Part shown: in pieces, positions 24,601 to 34,606 of the stretch | Numbering within the stretch: position 1 is the stretch's first letter | How the letters are laid out: each line of letters begins with the position of its first letter | From: Agaricus subrufescens | Taxonomy: Eukaryota; Basidiomycota; Agaricomycetes; Agaricales; Agaricaceae | Assembly (NCBI GenBank): GCA_029945375.1 | Contig: CM057059.1 | Span: 3,286,001-3,350,000, forward strand | Reading direction: 5' to 3' | DNA: 64,000 nt | Translations under genes and position numbers: made by a program | The notes under the pieces: model-generated | The model's input: the letters and a program-made list of their open reading frames with translations, nothing else | Database searches by the model: none | What the model was told of the DNA's origin: nothing

Positions 24601-27600
24601 TTACCGCTTCGAAGGATTTCGTCCCTTACCTCGACAACCTCCTACCTCTTGTCCATCAAGTTCTTGTTGATCCCGTTCCTGAAGCGCGCGCGACTGCAGC
24701 CAAGGCTCTTGGAACACTTGTTGAACGCCTTGGGGAGATACATTTCCCTGATCTCGTACCTGGACTCCTTCGGACACTCAAGGCCGACACATCCGGAGTC
24801 GATCGACAAGGAGCCGCCCAAGGTCTCAGTGAAGTACTTGCGGGTCTTGGTATGGAGCGTATGGAAGGTTTATTACCTGACATTATCGTCAATGCTCGTT
24901 CACCCAGATCCTCTGTTCGCGAGGGTTTCATGTCACTACTCGTTTATCTGCCCGCCACGTTTGGCAATCGCTTCCAACCTCATCTTCCAAAAATTGTCTC
25001 CCCGATTCTCAGCGGACTTGCAGATACAGAAGAATTTGTACGGGAGGCCGCTATGCGTGCGGGTCGAATGGTAGTTACCAATTACTCCACGAAGGCAATT
25101 GATCTACTCTTGCCTGAGCTTGAGCGGAATATGTTTGACCCAGGATGGCGTATTAGGGTATGTTTATGTTTCAGGCGCAGATTAGTTACTGATGCTAACA
25201 TATTCTTAGCAATCATCGGTCACTCTGGTTGGAGAACTCTTGTTCAAAGTTTCTGGAATCTCTGGGAAGACCTCGGACGGAGATGAAGAGGAAGAGGCAG
25301 AGGCAGAGGCGACAGTAGCTGAATCTTCGCGTCGTGCCCTAGGTGAAGTATTGGGCTCTAAGCGTCGTGATCAGATTCTCGCTGCTCTCTACCTTGTTCG
25401 TCAGGATGGCGTTCTGGTGGTCCGCCAGTCGTCTGTGCATATTTGGAAGGCTCTCGTGCACAACACACCGAAGACAGGTCAGCAGAGTTAATCTTTACTT
25501 GCTCCCTATTGAAGCTTATGTCACCTAGTGCGCGAGATCCTCCCCGAACTCATCAATCAAATAGTATACCTAATATGCGAAGATCAATCAGAACAGCAGG
25601 AGGTATGGTTCTCTGTGGTTGAATATCCTTGGTGCTGACAAATTGATCTTGGACAGACCGCTGGGAGAACAATTGCAGATATATCTCGCAAATTTGGAGA
25701 AAGAATCATAGGGGAAATGATGTCGCTTCTCAACGAAAAAGCACCATCAACCGATTCCCGGACCAGGGAAGGTGTCTGCCGTACGCTCAGTGAGATCATG
25801 TATGTCTTCTTATGTCTTTTAACAGCATGAAGGATTAAATTGTTGTCATTGACAGGAGGAGCACGACTGACGGTCAGAGAGAGGGCCATGAAGACAGTAT
25901 CATCGCGATTGTTCGTGTTGCGTTGGTAGATGATGAAGCCAATGTTCGTTCTGCAGCAGCGCAAGCATTTGATGTGTTGCAAGAACATATCGGCGGCAGG
26001 GCTATTGACCAGACTATCCCGACTCTACTCGAAGCTCTCCGTCAGCCCGGAAGAAGCTCGGGTACTGCGCTTCAAGCACTTCGCGAAGTCATGACAGTGA
26101 GTTCCAAACCGCTGTTGCAGTTTCTTTTCTTAATTCTCCTTAGGTTCGCGCAGCTACAGTGTTCCCAGTGCTCATACCCACGCTCACCGCTATCCCTATG
26201 ACGGTCTTCAATGCTCGTGCCTTGGCCTCACTCGTAACTGTCGCTGGAAACGCTCTAAGCCGTCGTCTCACTGTCATTCTAAATGCGGTCGTTCGTGTAC
26301 TCGAAGAAGACAAGGATGAAGAGTTATTGGCCGCACTTGATGAAGCTATAAAAGCACTCCTCGTTTCTATCAATGATATAGAAGGATTGAACACCCTTAT
26401 GATGACACTCATTGGCTGGTACGTTGTTTCTACCCCTGTGCATAACCTCAATAGTAAATATGATTGGGGATACCAGGGCAAAGAGCGATCAACCGCGAAG
26501 AAGAGTCAGCGCCTGTAACTTGTTTGCTACCTTCTGTGAAGTTTCAGACCTCGACTCTTCGCTGTACCGTGTTGACTGGGTGCGGCAGTTGGTTTCTCTA
26601 ATGGAGGACCCTGTAACCTCAGTGTATACCGCGGCTGTTGCGTCTCTGGATGCGTTTGTGAAATCTCTACCCAAAGACGAGTTAGAATCCCTGGTTGTTC
26701 CCTTGCGCAGAAGCATTGAATCTACAGGAGCACCCGGAAGCACTGTTGCAGGATTCAGCCTACCAAAGGGTGTGGCTCCGACAGTTCCTATCATCATAGC
26801 CGGCCTTACAACTGGAAGTAATGAACAGCGGGAACAAGCTGCTTATGCGATCGGTGATCTGGTGGAAAGAACGGAAGAAAGCGCTATCAAGCCATACGTT
26901 GTATCATTCACCGGGCCCCTTATCAGAGTGGCAACGCAAGCGACAAACTATCCGCCAGGTGTCAAGATCGCCATTCTCTCCGCTCTCACATCCATGTTGA
27001 GGCGTATACCCACATTCGTCAAACCTTTCTTCCCCCAACTTCAGCGCACCTTTGTCAAAAGTGCGAGTGATATAGCCACCAATACTGTCCGCAACCGTGC
27101 TGCTTATGCACTCGGAGTTCTTATGAAACATCAGCCTCGTGTTGATCCCGTAGTGACGGAACTAATTGCTGGTATACAAGCAAACGACGATACCATTTCA
27201 AGTAGCCTCGTGCTTGCATTGGCAAACGTGGTTCAGAGCGCATCACAGAACCTGGGAGAGAAGGCTCGCGAGGCCTGTATAGAAGTGGTCTATGATAGCT
27301 TTAAAGGATCTCATGACGGTAAGTATCGGCTAATCATTACTTGATGTTCGCTGATCACAGTCATAGAACACTACTGCCAGGCGGTTGGTCTCCTGGTTGT
27401 AGCATTGTCGGATCAACCAGAACTGCTCCGCAACATTGTCGTGTAAGTAAAGAGCAGCTTAAGGGTCTTGATTTGAATTCACTCCGCCTCCCAGGACCTA
27501 CCTGTCAAGTGGCACACAGCCGTCAGTGCAGGCATCCCATGTGATGCGCGCCGTCCTGAGGCCAGATGAAGATTTCGAACTAGTTGATGGCTCGTTGAAT

Positions 27601-27750
27601 CTATTCCAGAAGTTGGGAGTGCTACGAACCGTTGCTCAGAAGGCTATCGAGAGCGCCGGAAGCGACAAGCCCATAATATCCAAACCTGCACGAGAGGCCC
27701 GAGATGCCCTAAAAGAGATTGATGACGCAAACTTACGCGGGTTGTTCTAA
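18692..27750 (+). CDS. GCN1: eIF-2-alpha kinase activator GCN1 (HEAT-repeat ribosome-binding protein)
   Basis: Giant HEAT-repeat scaffold that binds translating, stalled or collided ribosomes. With Gcn20 it passes uncharged tRNA to the kinase Gcn2, starting general amino acid control. About 2,600 residues from roughly twenty exons, near the usual length. N-terminal VKGRVAFLQEDIL and the middle TVKPSFLLWEKVYQK are typical. The eEF3-like HEAT block (PKYAVRRGAAYGLAGVIRGTG near 23780, DGLTDKQWRTKKGCIEVLG near 24130) and the Gcn2-binding side (FVREAAMRAGRMVVTNYSTK, 25036-25100) follow. It ends EIDDANLRGLF. Splicing was checked at several joins; for example 20608 links LHQF to DDVISKN. Three introns (19756-19809, 22741-22797, 22952-23008) are multiples of three without stops, so the simple ORF reads through them. 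The ATG at 18692 is the first in frame. Single-copy housekeeping gene. Confidence 0.95.
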
Positions 27751-27756
27751 TACGTT

Positions 27757-28077
27757 TCACGAAGCTTTATTCCTACCATTCCGCTTGTTTATCCAATGCT
27801 CATAAACTTCAATTGGAAATTTCGGAAGCACACTATTACCAGTGAGCTGGTTCGACCCAGAATGACCGACCAATATGTTTCCCATCGCCAAGCTGTTGTG
27901 TCTAGTCGGCTTGCCGAAGAGATAATAAAGTCCCGTAGGTGAACCAGTAATAGCTCCACGTGAGCCAGTGATGGTGATACGGGTCGGTCCAAACTTAGTG
28001 TGATTGACTTCGAGGAACAATCCGGCAAAGCTACCTCCATAAAAAAATGACCTCAGTGCTCGGTGCATGACACCCAT
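27757..28077 (-). CDS. Hypothetical ORF convergent with GCN1 (uncertain)
   Basis: An open frame of 106 residues starting MGVMHRALRSFFYGGSFAG, with an internal TRITITGSRGAITGSPTG. Its stop lies 6 bp beyond the GCN1 stop, tail to tail. No domain is recognised and no splice join upstream could be fixed, although a short upstream ORF starting MQAHPSRQILPPL may be an earlier exon. It may be only GCN1 3' UTR antisense. Confidence 0.22.
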   Translation of the reverse strand: MGVMHRALRSFFYGGSFAGLFLEVNHTKFGPTRITITGSRGAITGSPTGLYYLFGKPTRHNSLAMGNILVGHSGSNQLTGNSVLPKFPIEVYEHWINKRNGRNKAS

Positions 28078-28609
28078 ATTTGGAACTCAAGACATCACAA
28101 ATATGACTTTCTCATTTGGTATTCGACCACTGCGAACAAGCGGTGGTAAGATCTGCCGTGAAGGGTGAGCCTGCATTGTGACGCTAGTTTATTTTTGGAC
28201 CAGATGACCTCTATGACATCATGAAAGGAATCGGCAGTACCATATGTCAATCTCCAAAAATCAAAATAGAGAAGCCGAAAAAGGATAGCTATTGGAAGAT
28301 AGTGCTCAAACGACCGACTCTGGGAATAAAGAAGACTGATGCCGCTGATCTATATGTAGATCGAGTATTTACAGTTGAACCGCTCTACTTTTCCAAGAGT
28401 ATAAGGATATTTGTAGCTCCACAATAAATAATTAGTGCCTGAGTGTTTTGGCTCGGTTGACGGGTTTATAATCCTACCGAGTGCAAGTAGCATTGTTATT
28501 CCTACATCCCTACGCCCACAACTTTAATTACGCCCCCTCCCTCGGTAGGTCAGTTCACCGTCCATTCAGTGTCATCCAGAAAGCGCTATGACTGATAAGG
28601 GGATCAAGG
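28078..28609. other. Intergenic region, no firm gene
   Basis: A plus-strand ORF at 28221-28427 (Lys-rich, no domain) is the only candidate and was not accepted. Confidence 0.4.
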
Positions 28610-29203
28610 ATGATGCCCCCCACACCACGTTCACGGCCTCAAGAGCTCCCGGAGGATGTCAATGCCGTGACCGTCGACATCATGTTCGGCCGCCATGAAA
28701 TATACCCCTCTCCTCTGTTACTCGAAGCAACAGCAGAAATTAGGAGGAACATAGACTGTTCATTGAAGTATCAGCACTCCCCCCGCACTGTTGTCACGCC
28801 GGTCGCAACTACCAGTAAGAATGACTTATACCCTTGGGGGCCCGCAACAGCCATCAAGGACAGCGACAACGCATTCAACCTCACATTTCCAGAGGCTGAC
28901 CAACCAGCCACCAACCCGCCAGTGTCAGCCATGGATATCTCGACTCCCGGACCATGGCGAGATATCAGAATTTTGAGCAGACTGCAAAGTGGTTTTGTTG
29001 CCTGCGGAGATGTTCAGAGGGAAGTAGTCCGATGGATACGGGAAGTGGCCGATCAAGAAGAGGAGAATGACAGGAGGGTGCCCTGGTCCAACATCGAGAC
29101 GATCTATTTCCCTGATGGTACGGAGATGCAAGTGGATCTTTGGCAATGGAGGGGTTTAAAGAGACAAGGTCGCGAAAATGATGCTTGGGAAATGTTTCTG
29201 TGA
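28610..29203 (+). CDS. Orphan hypothetical protein, 197 residues
   Basis: Uninterrupted ORF starting MMPPTPRSRPQELPEDVNAV and ending in NDAWEMFL. The first half is Pro/Thr/Ser rich. The second half is acidic and probably helical (REVVRWIREVADQEEENDRR), then Trp-rich (MQVDLWQWRGLKRQGR). No signal peptide, membrane helix or known domain is seen. It lies between the GCN1 3' end and the mitochondrial carrier, both conserved, so it may be lineage-specific. Its length and biased composition make it more likely real than chance, but no functional statement is possible. Confidence 0.45.
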   Translation: MMPPTPRSRPQELPEDVNAVTVDIMFGRHEIYPSPLLLEATAEIRRNIDCSLKYQHSPRTVVTPVATTSKNDLYPWGPATAIKDSDNAFNLTFPEADQPATNPPVSAMDISTPGPWRDIRILSRLQSGFVACGDVQREVVRWIREVADQEEENDRRVPWSNIETIYFPDGTEMQVDLWQWRGLKRQGRENDAWEMFL

Positions 29204-29577
29204 GAATGAGGTACACTACAGACTGTTGCTTGCCTGGATACCACTATGTTGATTATCATTGTCGACCATGAATATGAACCACGCTCATTGATTTGTAATT
29301 TGACCGTGTTTGTCTCAGCCACATTGCAAATTTCTCCGGAGCGGCCAATAAAGGGGCCCCTACAGGCTGACGGCGCCTTTTTAATGATTGGACCAAGTCC
29401 ATTCGTATTAGCTCGGTTTCCTGGTTCAAACGTATGAGACGAGTCGTGTTTTGAGTCGTATTTGTACCTATAAGCATCTTCCTAACACATGACGTCAATC
29501 TCATCAATCTGATCCTATGATGGCAGTTGGGTCTGGACCGTCCAGGGACCAGAAGGCGAGCCGGTAGTGTTGGTGTA

Positions 29578-31107
29578 TTAAGCACCGGTTGCATTAAATA
29601 AGTATCCTGTTCGAAAGCATAGCGATTAAATACTTGTATGTGCATGAGATAAGTTGAATTGGTACCTCTGACGATTTCATACGCAGCAAATGTGCTGCCC
29701 GCGGCAGGGATGCTGCAAAGGTTTCAGCATTAACATCAGAAAATTTCACATCGATGACGTGTTACCTTCTCAGAACTGTCAAAGAATGATGAGATCATAG
29801 CACAAGTTGCGGCGGGTTTACTCACGGCAAGGCGATAGTCCACGGAATAAACCAGCCACGCTGAGACTCTGGTAAATAACACTGAATTGGAAAGGGTTCG
29901 CATAAGCAACAAACCTTCCAGCTTCGACTACGACAGCGCGAAGCTCCCTGACAATATACTGGATTGGAGAGCCTTTAGGTGGTTCAGCCCGGAGTTGAAC
30001 GCGAGATTTGACAACGTCTGGATCGAGATTAGATGCCTATCTGCCACCTGTAGAGAGTCAACTTGCCCAATGGATAAGAGGATAGCCAATATGCGATCTA
30101 CGGGTTACGTATGAGCATTGTTCAAAACTCGGCTTAGAACACCCTTACTCCACCGGTAGAACCTGACGCCAGAAGTGCCCATACGGGTATATTGTCTCCG
30201 TATCTTTTGGCAAAATTGCGTTTGGCAAATTCGAATCCTATGGGTCATATGAGGAAAGAGTGGTTTGCCTATGACGTGGGCTTTGAAATCTTACCAGTAT
30301 AGAAACTGTTGCGATTTCGGCCATTAGCGAATCCCCACTGATTGGTCTTATCAACTCAAAAGGCTTACCCTGCATATGCGGGGATTTCGCGGGCAAATGT
30401 CACCCAGAAGCCTCGCATGATGCCCTGGCGAAAACCCCAATCCCTCCACATCTCACTTACAACGACTCTAAGTCGCTTATCTGAAGCGGCACCATACTGG
30501 CCTTGCATTCTGACCTTGAACATCTCCACTGGGTCACCCGTAAGGAAAACAAGCGAAGTTCAAGTTCGTGCAGGAGCACCTACCCGGACTGGCCACTACG
30601 GTATTTGCTGCTCCCGCCATAGCGCCTGCAGCCGCTGTTTCCATTAGAGAAAGTTGCGGGTATGGCGAGATTAGCCGTTTGGAAGCACCATAAGCGGCAA
30701 ATAGGAGAGAGTTGACACCGGCTATGCCAAGAAGAGGGCTTAACATCCCTTGAAACGGAGAATGTCAGACTGATTGATGTACATGTGATCGCCAATAATA
30801 CCTTTATAGAGAGCAAAGAAGCCCTCTTTCCGAATTGTTTGTACCAGAATGTCCATGGGGCCTTTCTAAAGATGGTGGTGACAATTTTAGAGGAGAAAGT
30901 CGGTAAAATAACGTACAAACATATCCTCTACGATGCAGAGTCGTATTCATCATGTAGTTATCGCGATCAAGAGAGAAACTCACTGGAAGCTGTCTGTGCC
31001 CGTGTTTTGACCGTGTCCATCGGTTGACCCGTCAAAACTTGGGCAGCACCACCAAAGCTTCCAGCAATGAGCTCATTGACGGTTGTTTGAGTGTTGCGAG
31101 AGGACAT
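29578..31107 (-). CDS. Mitochondrial carrier (SLC25 family)
   Basis: Six-helix inner-membrane solute carrier. All three signature motifs of the threefold repeat are present: QPMDTVKTRAQ, SPVEMFKVRMQ and YPLDVVKSRVQ. The third exists only after removal of a 49-nt GC-AG intron (30018-30066, donor GG|GCAAGT). The ATG at 31107 gives MSSRNTQTTVNELIAGSFGG, a short N-terminus typical of carriers. The last join removes 59 nt (GTACCA...GAACAG) and gives FAAYEIVRGYLFNATGA, stop at 29578. This fits carrier length (about 290-310 residues) better than the unspliced frame, which runs to 29256. VTFAREIPAYAG in helix 4 is a substrate-contact region of amino-acid or carnitine-type carriers, but the transported compound cannot be named with confidence. 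Confidence 0.88.
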
Positions 31108-31262
31108 TATTGAGGTTTGTACTTGAGCCCGGTGCTGGTGGTGCCTTGATAATGTTCGGAAACATTGCCAACGTTGACGCGATTCCGAAATTCCCACGGA
31201 TCAAATATAAGATTGAAACATATGTACAAATACAACCAAAATACTTCGCTAATCTCACTCGA

Positions 31263-33784
31263 TCAGTGCACGTCTGTATCGTATATGATTTCTGCGGGCC
31301 CCCTAACGCAAGCTCTAATTAGCCGTCTTACGGGAACTGGGTGGACAACAAACCTTTTTTCGGTTCCCTTGATCCCAAAATAAACGCATATCAGTATGTC
31401 AGCAGCCCCGAAGAAAAGTAAAGCACACCACGTACATCGGATTCTTTCCAGGCTATTTGTGCCTTCAGCTCCGTGCACCCGAACAAAATTATAATGTCTA
31501 CGTTAATTTTATAGTATATTCCAACTGGTCCGATGCAGAGCACAGTCGGCGTATTTGTTAAATCGGCCTTCACCGTGCAAGCCTCGTGATAGTTTCCTAT
31601 GGTCACCGACTGAGATAGGCAGATGAATGCAAATAAGAAAAATTTTATACCTGGTTCAGTGTCCATGAACTGATAACTTTCTATAGTTTGGTTTCCCCGG
31701 TAACAAAAAACTTGTGTGACCATCGTTCTTAAGGAAAGGGGGTCGGGAGCTCCTCTTGTATACGAACAACGGAATTCCTGTGTCTCAGATACCTGGGTAT
31801 TCTAGGACGATAGGTTTAATATTTATTCTTTAAGATAATAACAGGAATTACCTTTCGAAGGATCACACGAAGTACGTCGGGAATCGCCATCGCCCCTGAA
31901 TATATTGGTTTGACCTTTTGGACACGTTTTTTATGCTCCGCAAGGTTGACATCGAATGGTACAACGACTTTGGTACCATAAGCCAAGCGCGTGACTCTGG
32001 AACAGACTGAACGGTCTAGGATGCCAGATATAGCTCCATCGGCCACCACCCTATTGCTAAACCAATCAAACTCAGCTTATGGTCCTCGGAAACCAAAACA
32101 GAATCTTACACTTGCGCGCCCGGTCTGAACACCTTAAGACCACGTGTTTCTAATCTCTCCTTCACGGTGTTGAACATGTAGTCACTTGTTTCGAAACCGC
32201 CTACGATAAAAACATTCTTACTCAAGGGTCAAAAATCATATCCAAGATGGAGATATTGCGACTCACCGATATAGGTGCTTTGGCTGTCCCGCGCTGAGCA
32301 AGGACACTATCGACAATGCACTTGATGGAGGGTTCGAAAAATGAAGCGACATCTTTTCTGAGCCAAATTAAGCGTTTTTATACCGAAGAAATATACTCGC
32401 AATCTGGAAGAGGTCCACTCACCCCTCCAGACGCAACTTCCCCGCGATTATCCCCAGCTTAGCATCTCTGTCCCGGGCGGACCCAAAGTGAATATATTGA
32501 AGATCATTGGGAGTACGAAAGCCAGATTTTATGGTCCTATCAAAGCAACGTTCTATATGTTCAATGTCCTGTTCAAATTTGGACCCTTTCAATAGATCTG
32601 CGGGATGTTAGCGGTATTTCTCAGCGTAAAATTAAAGTTAGGCGCACTTTGAAGATGTTCTCTAGCAGCTAAGGTCACGAACATGGAGCCTTTCAGGTGA
32701 TCTAGAGTAATGGTTAGCGACAGTCACTAATTTTGCTACTTATTCACTCACACTGCGACACCGTGATCTCTTCAAAATCCTTCCCACCAGATTTTGTCGC
32801 GTAGGCACTGATATCAAGGGATCTTTTACCAGCAATAACAATGATGACTCCCTCTCCTTGCTATATGTCATTTGGGTTTTTTTTACAAAGAAAACAATTC
32901 AGTGCAACGTTCAATCCGGCGTTTAATAAAATCAACTCACCTGTATCCCTTCCGTCATCAACCCCTTCTCAATACACGTGTTCAAACTGGCTTCCCCTTC
33001 AGTGATAAACGTGAGCTTAGTTCGCCCATGAGACCCCTGAGAGACAAGGCCAGCCTTCTCAGCTGCCTGCCTCATCAAAACCTGTTGTCGTCCTTCCCAC
33101 CCATTAGGATGCGAAAGTACATAATGTATCTCATCACTTTCCCATACACTACTCCCAATACCTGGATACTTTTCTTGTATATACTGTTTGGCGCGGTCAT
33201 TGAGATATTTAAGGAAATCAGAAAGGACGTCCACCACAGTCTTGTTGAATGGTAAGGGCTTTACGAAATTAGTTGCGTTCGTGAATTCGGGAGTATCTGG
33301 GCGTAAATGCAGCTTAAACCTGGAGGTTCATGAGCGATAGTGAATATGCCCAACGGCAATGAGAAACGTTATACCATTTAACCTCTACCCAACCTTCTTC
33401 TTCAGCAATCACATCTATCTCATCTCGATCTGCTTCTGCCCCTATAGCTGCAACTTGACCTTTATGATTATAATACACAATCGAAGGTACTTTTGCACTG
33501 GCAACGGTCGCTTGACCTGAAAAACTGAAATTGAGTCAGTGGAAAGAAACTAACTTGTGACTATAGCTTTTTCCCTAACCTCGTCCTGCCTAAGATGACT
33601 GGTACACCCTCGATGACTGGTACACGGCCTGGGTCAAGGATACTAGTAAAACAAAATCATTGATTACTTTTCATCAAATCTCCAAAGCGATACCTCACCT
33701 GTACGATATTCTGCTAGAAGTGATGCCTACATCGAAAGCAAGCAGTAATTTACGGAGAGGACCAGAATGCGGTGCTCTTGGCAT
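31263..33784 (-). CDS. Hsp70-like protein (HSPA12 type), copy A, with altered nucleotide-binding motifs
   Basis: Member of the fungal Hsp70-like/HSPA12 family with an actin-fold ATPase region and no classical substrate-binding domain. The ATG at 33784 gives MPRAPHSGPLRKLLLAFDVG. The end is RGPAEIIYDTDVH at 31263. Multiple short introns match copy B. The exons read are open, but the three nucleotide-contact motifs differ from copies B and C. Phosphate-1 is DVGITSSRISY instead of DVGTTYSGISY (33701-33733). Phosphate-2 is VIAGKRSLDIS instead of VDAGGGTLDIS (32807-32839). The adenosine motif is VGGFETSDYM instead of VGGFAASDYL (32175-32204). ATP binding is therefore doubtful. An 18-nt in-frame insertion repeats VPVI near 33600. 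Either a pseudo-ATPase with a new role or an early pseudogene. Confidence 0.85.
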
Positions 33785-33836
33785 GGATTGTGAAAGAAGG
33801 TGAAAGAAGGCGTGGGTGTAAGTCATACATATATGC

Positions 33837-33844
33837 TTATATAA
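33837..33844 (-). promoter_or_regulatory. TATA box of Hsp70-like copy A
   Basis: Minus-strand TTATATAA about 55 bp upstream of the ATG. The same element sits at the same distance in copy B. Confidence 0.5.
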
Positions 33845-34606
33845 CAGCCTGTGTTCGAAGAAGAGACACGTTGTAAGCGTATTGCAACATAAACTGCGGA
33901 CAGCTTTTTTTGGATCGGACTTTCAGTAGTTAATAGATGTCAGCAATCAACTCCTCATTGACACATGTTCAACAACATGGACAAAATAACCATTTGAGAA
34001 TGTATATTCGCGAAGAGAACACAGTATAAACTGATATGAACAATTAAGTCTTGAGCCATCATACATCAAGGGCTTGATGTGAGTAGTTTAAGCGCCACTA
34101 ATCAAACGGTCATGATCAAGACCGGCAACCACGCAGGTGGTAGGAGCCAAACTCTCATTGGAAACTAAAGCTCAGTCAGCCAGAGTAAGATCGTTGATTT
34201 TCCTCAGTTGGATTTCGATTGTAGAACTCGAATCATACGAGGACAAGTTCACGCTTCACGTCCTAAGCGAACACTGAATTTCAGATTTAAAAAAATCGGA
34301 AATAGTGACTAACCTGTATCATTAAACGGAGAGACCGATGCAAGTACAAGCCTCAAAATGCTGCGCAGGTCATGTACTCTTGTGTTGACCTAATCTCTTC
34401 TGCATCTCCTCCGCTTATTTCCGGCGTCCAAGTGGAGTGTTTCAGCTATCTTCAGCACAAACTTTTCGTACGCCCTCTTCACTCAGATAATCGTCGTGAC
34501 TGAGAATGGTTGCAGCTCTCGCCGGACATGAGTTCCCCTGAAGGGTTTATACAATTGAGACATATGTACAAATACAACCAAAGCATTTCGCCAATCTCAC
34601 CCTCAC

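Larger units (their letters stand above)
31215..34110. repeat. Segmental duplication unit 1 (contains Hsp70-like copy A)
   Basis: About 2.9 kb matching 34555-37480 in the same orientation. Similarity covers exons, introns and both flanks. Shared markers are the downstream ACATATGTACAAATACAACC (31218 and 34561 regions) and the upstream GAAGAAGAG.CACGTTGTAA. The outer upstream marker GCGCCACTAATCAAA lies near 34090 and 37462. Direct tandem duplication, recent compared with copy C. Confidence 0.85.

Noticed and set aside
29256..29645. Unspliced continuation of the mitochondrial carrier to 29256
   Set aside because: It would add over 100 residues of non-carrier sequence; a 59-nt GT-AG intron gives a normal carrier end at 29578.
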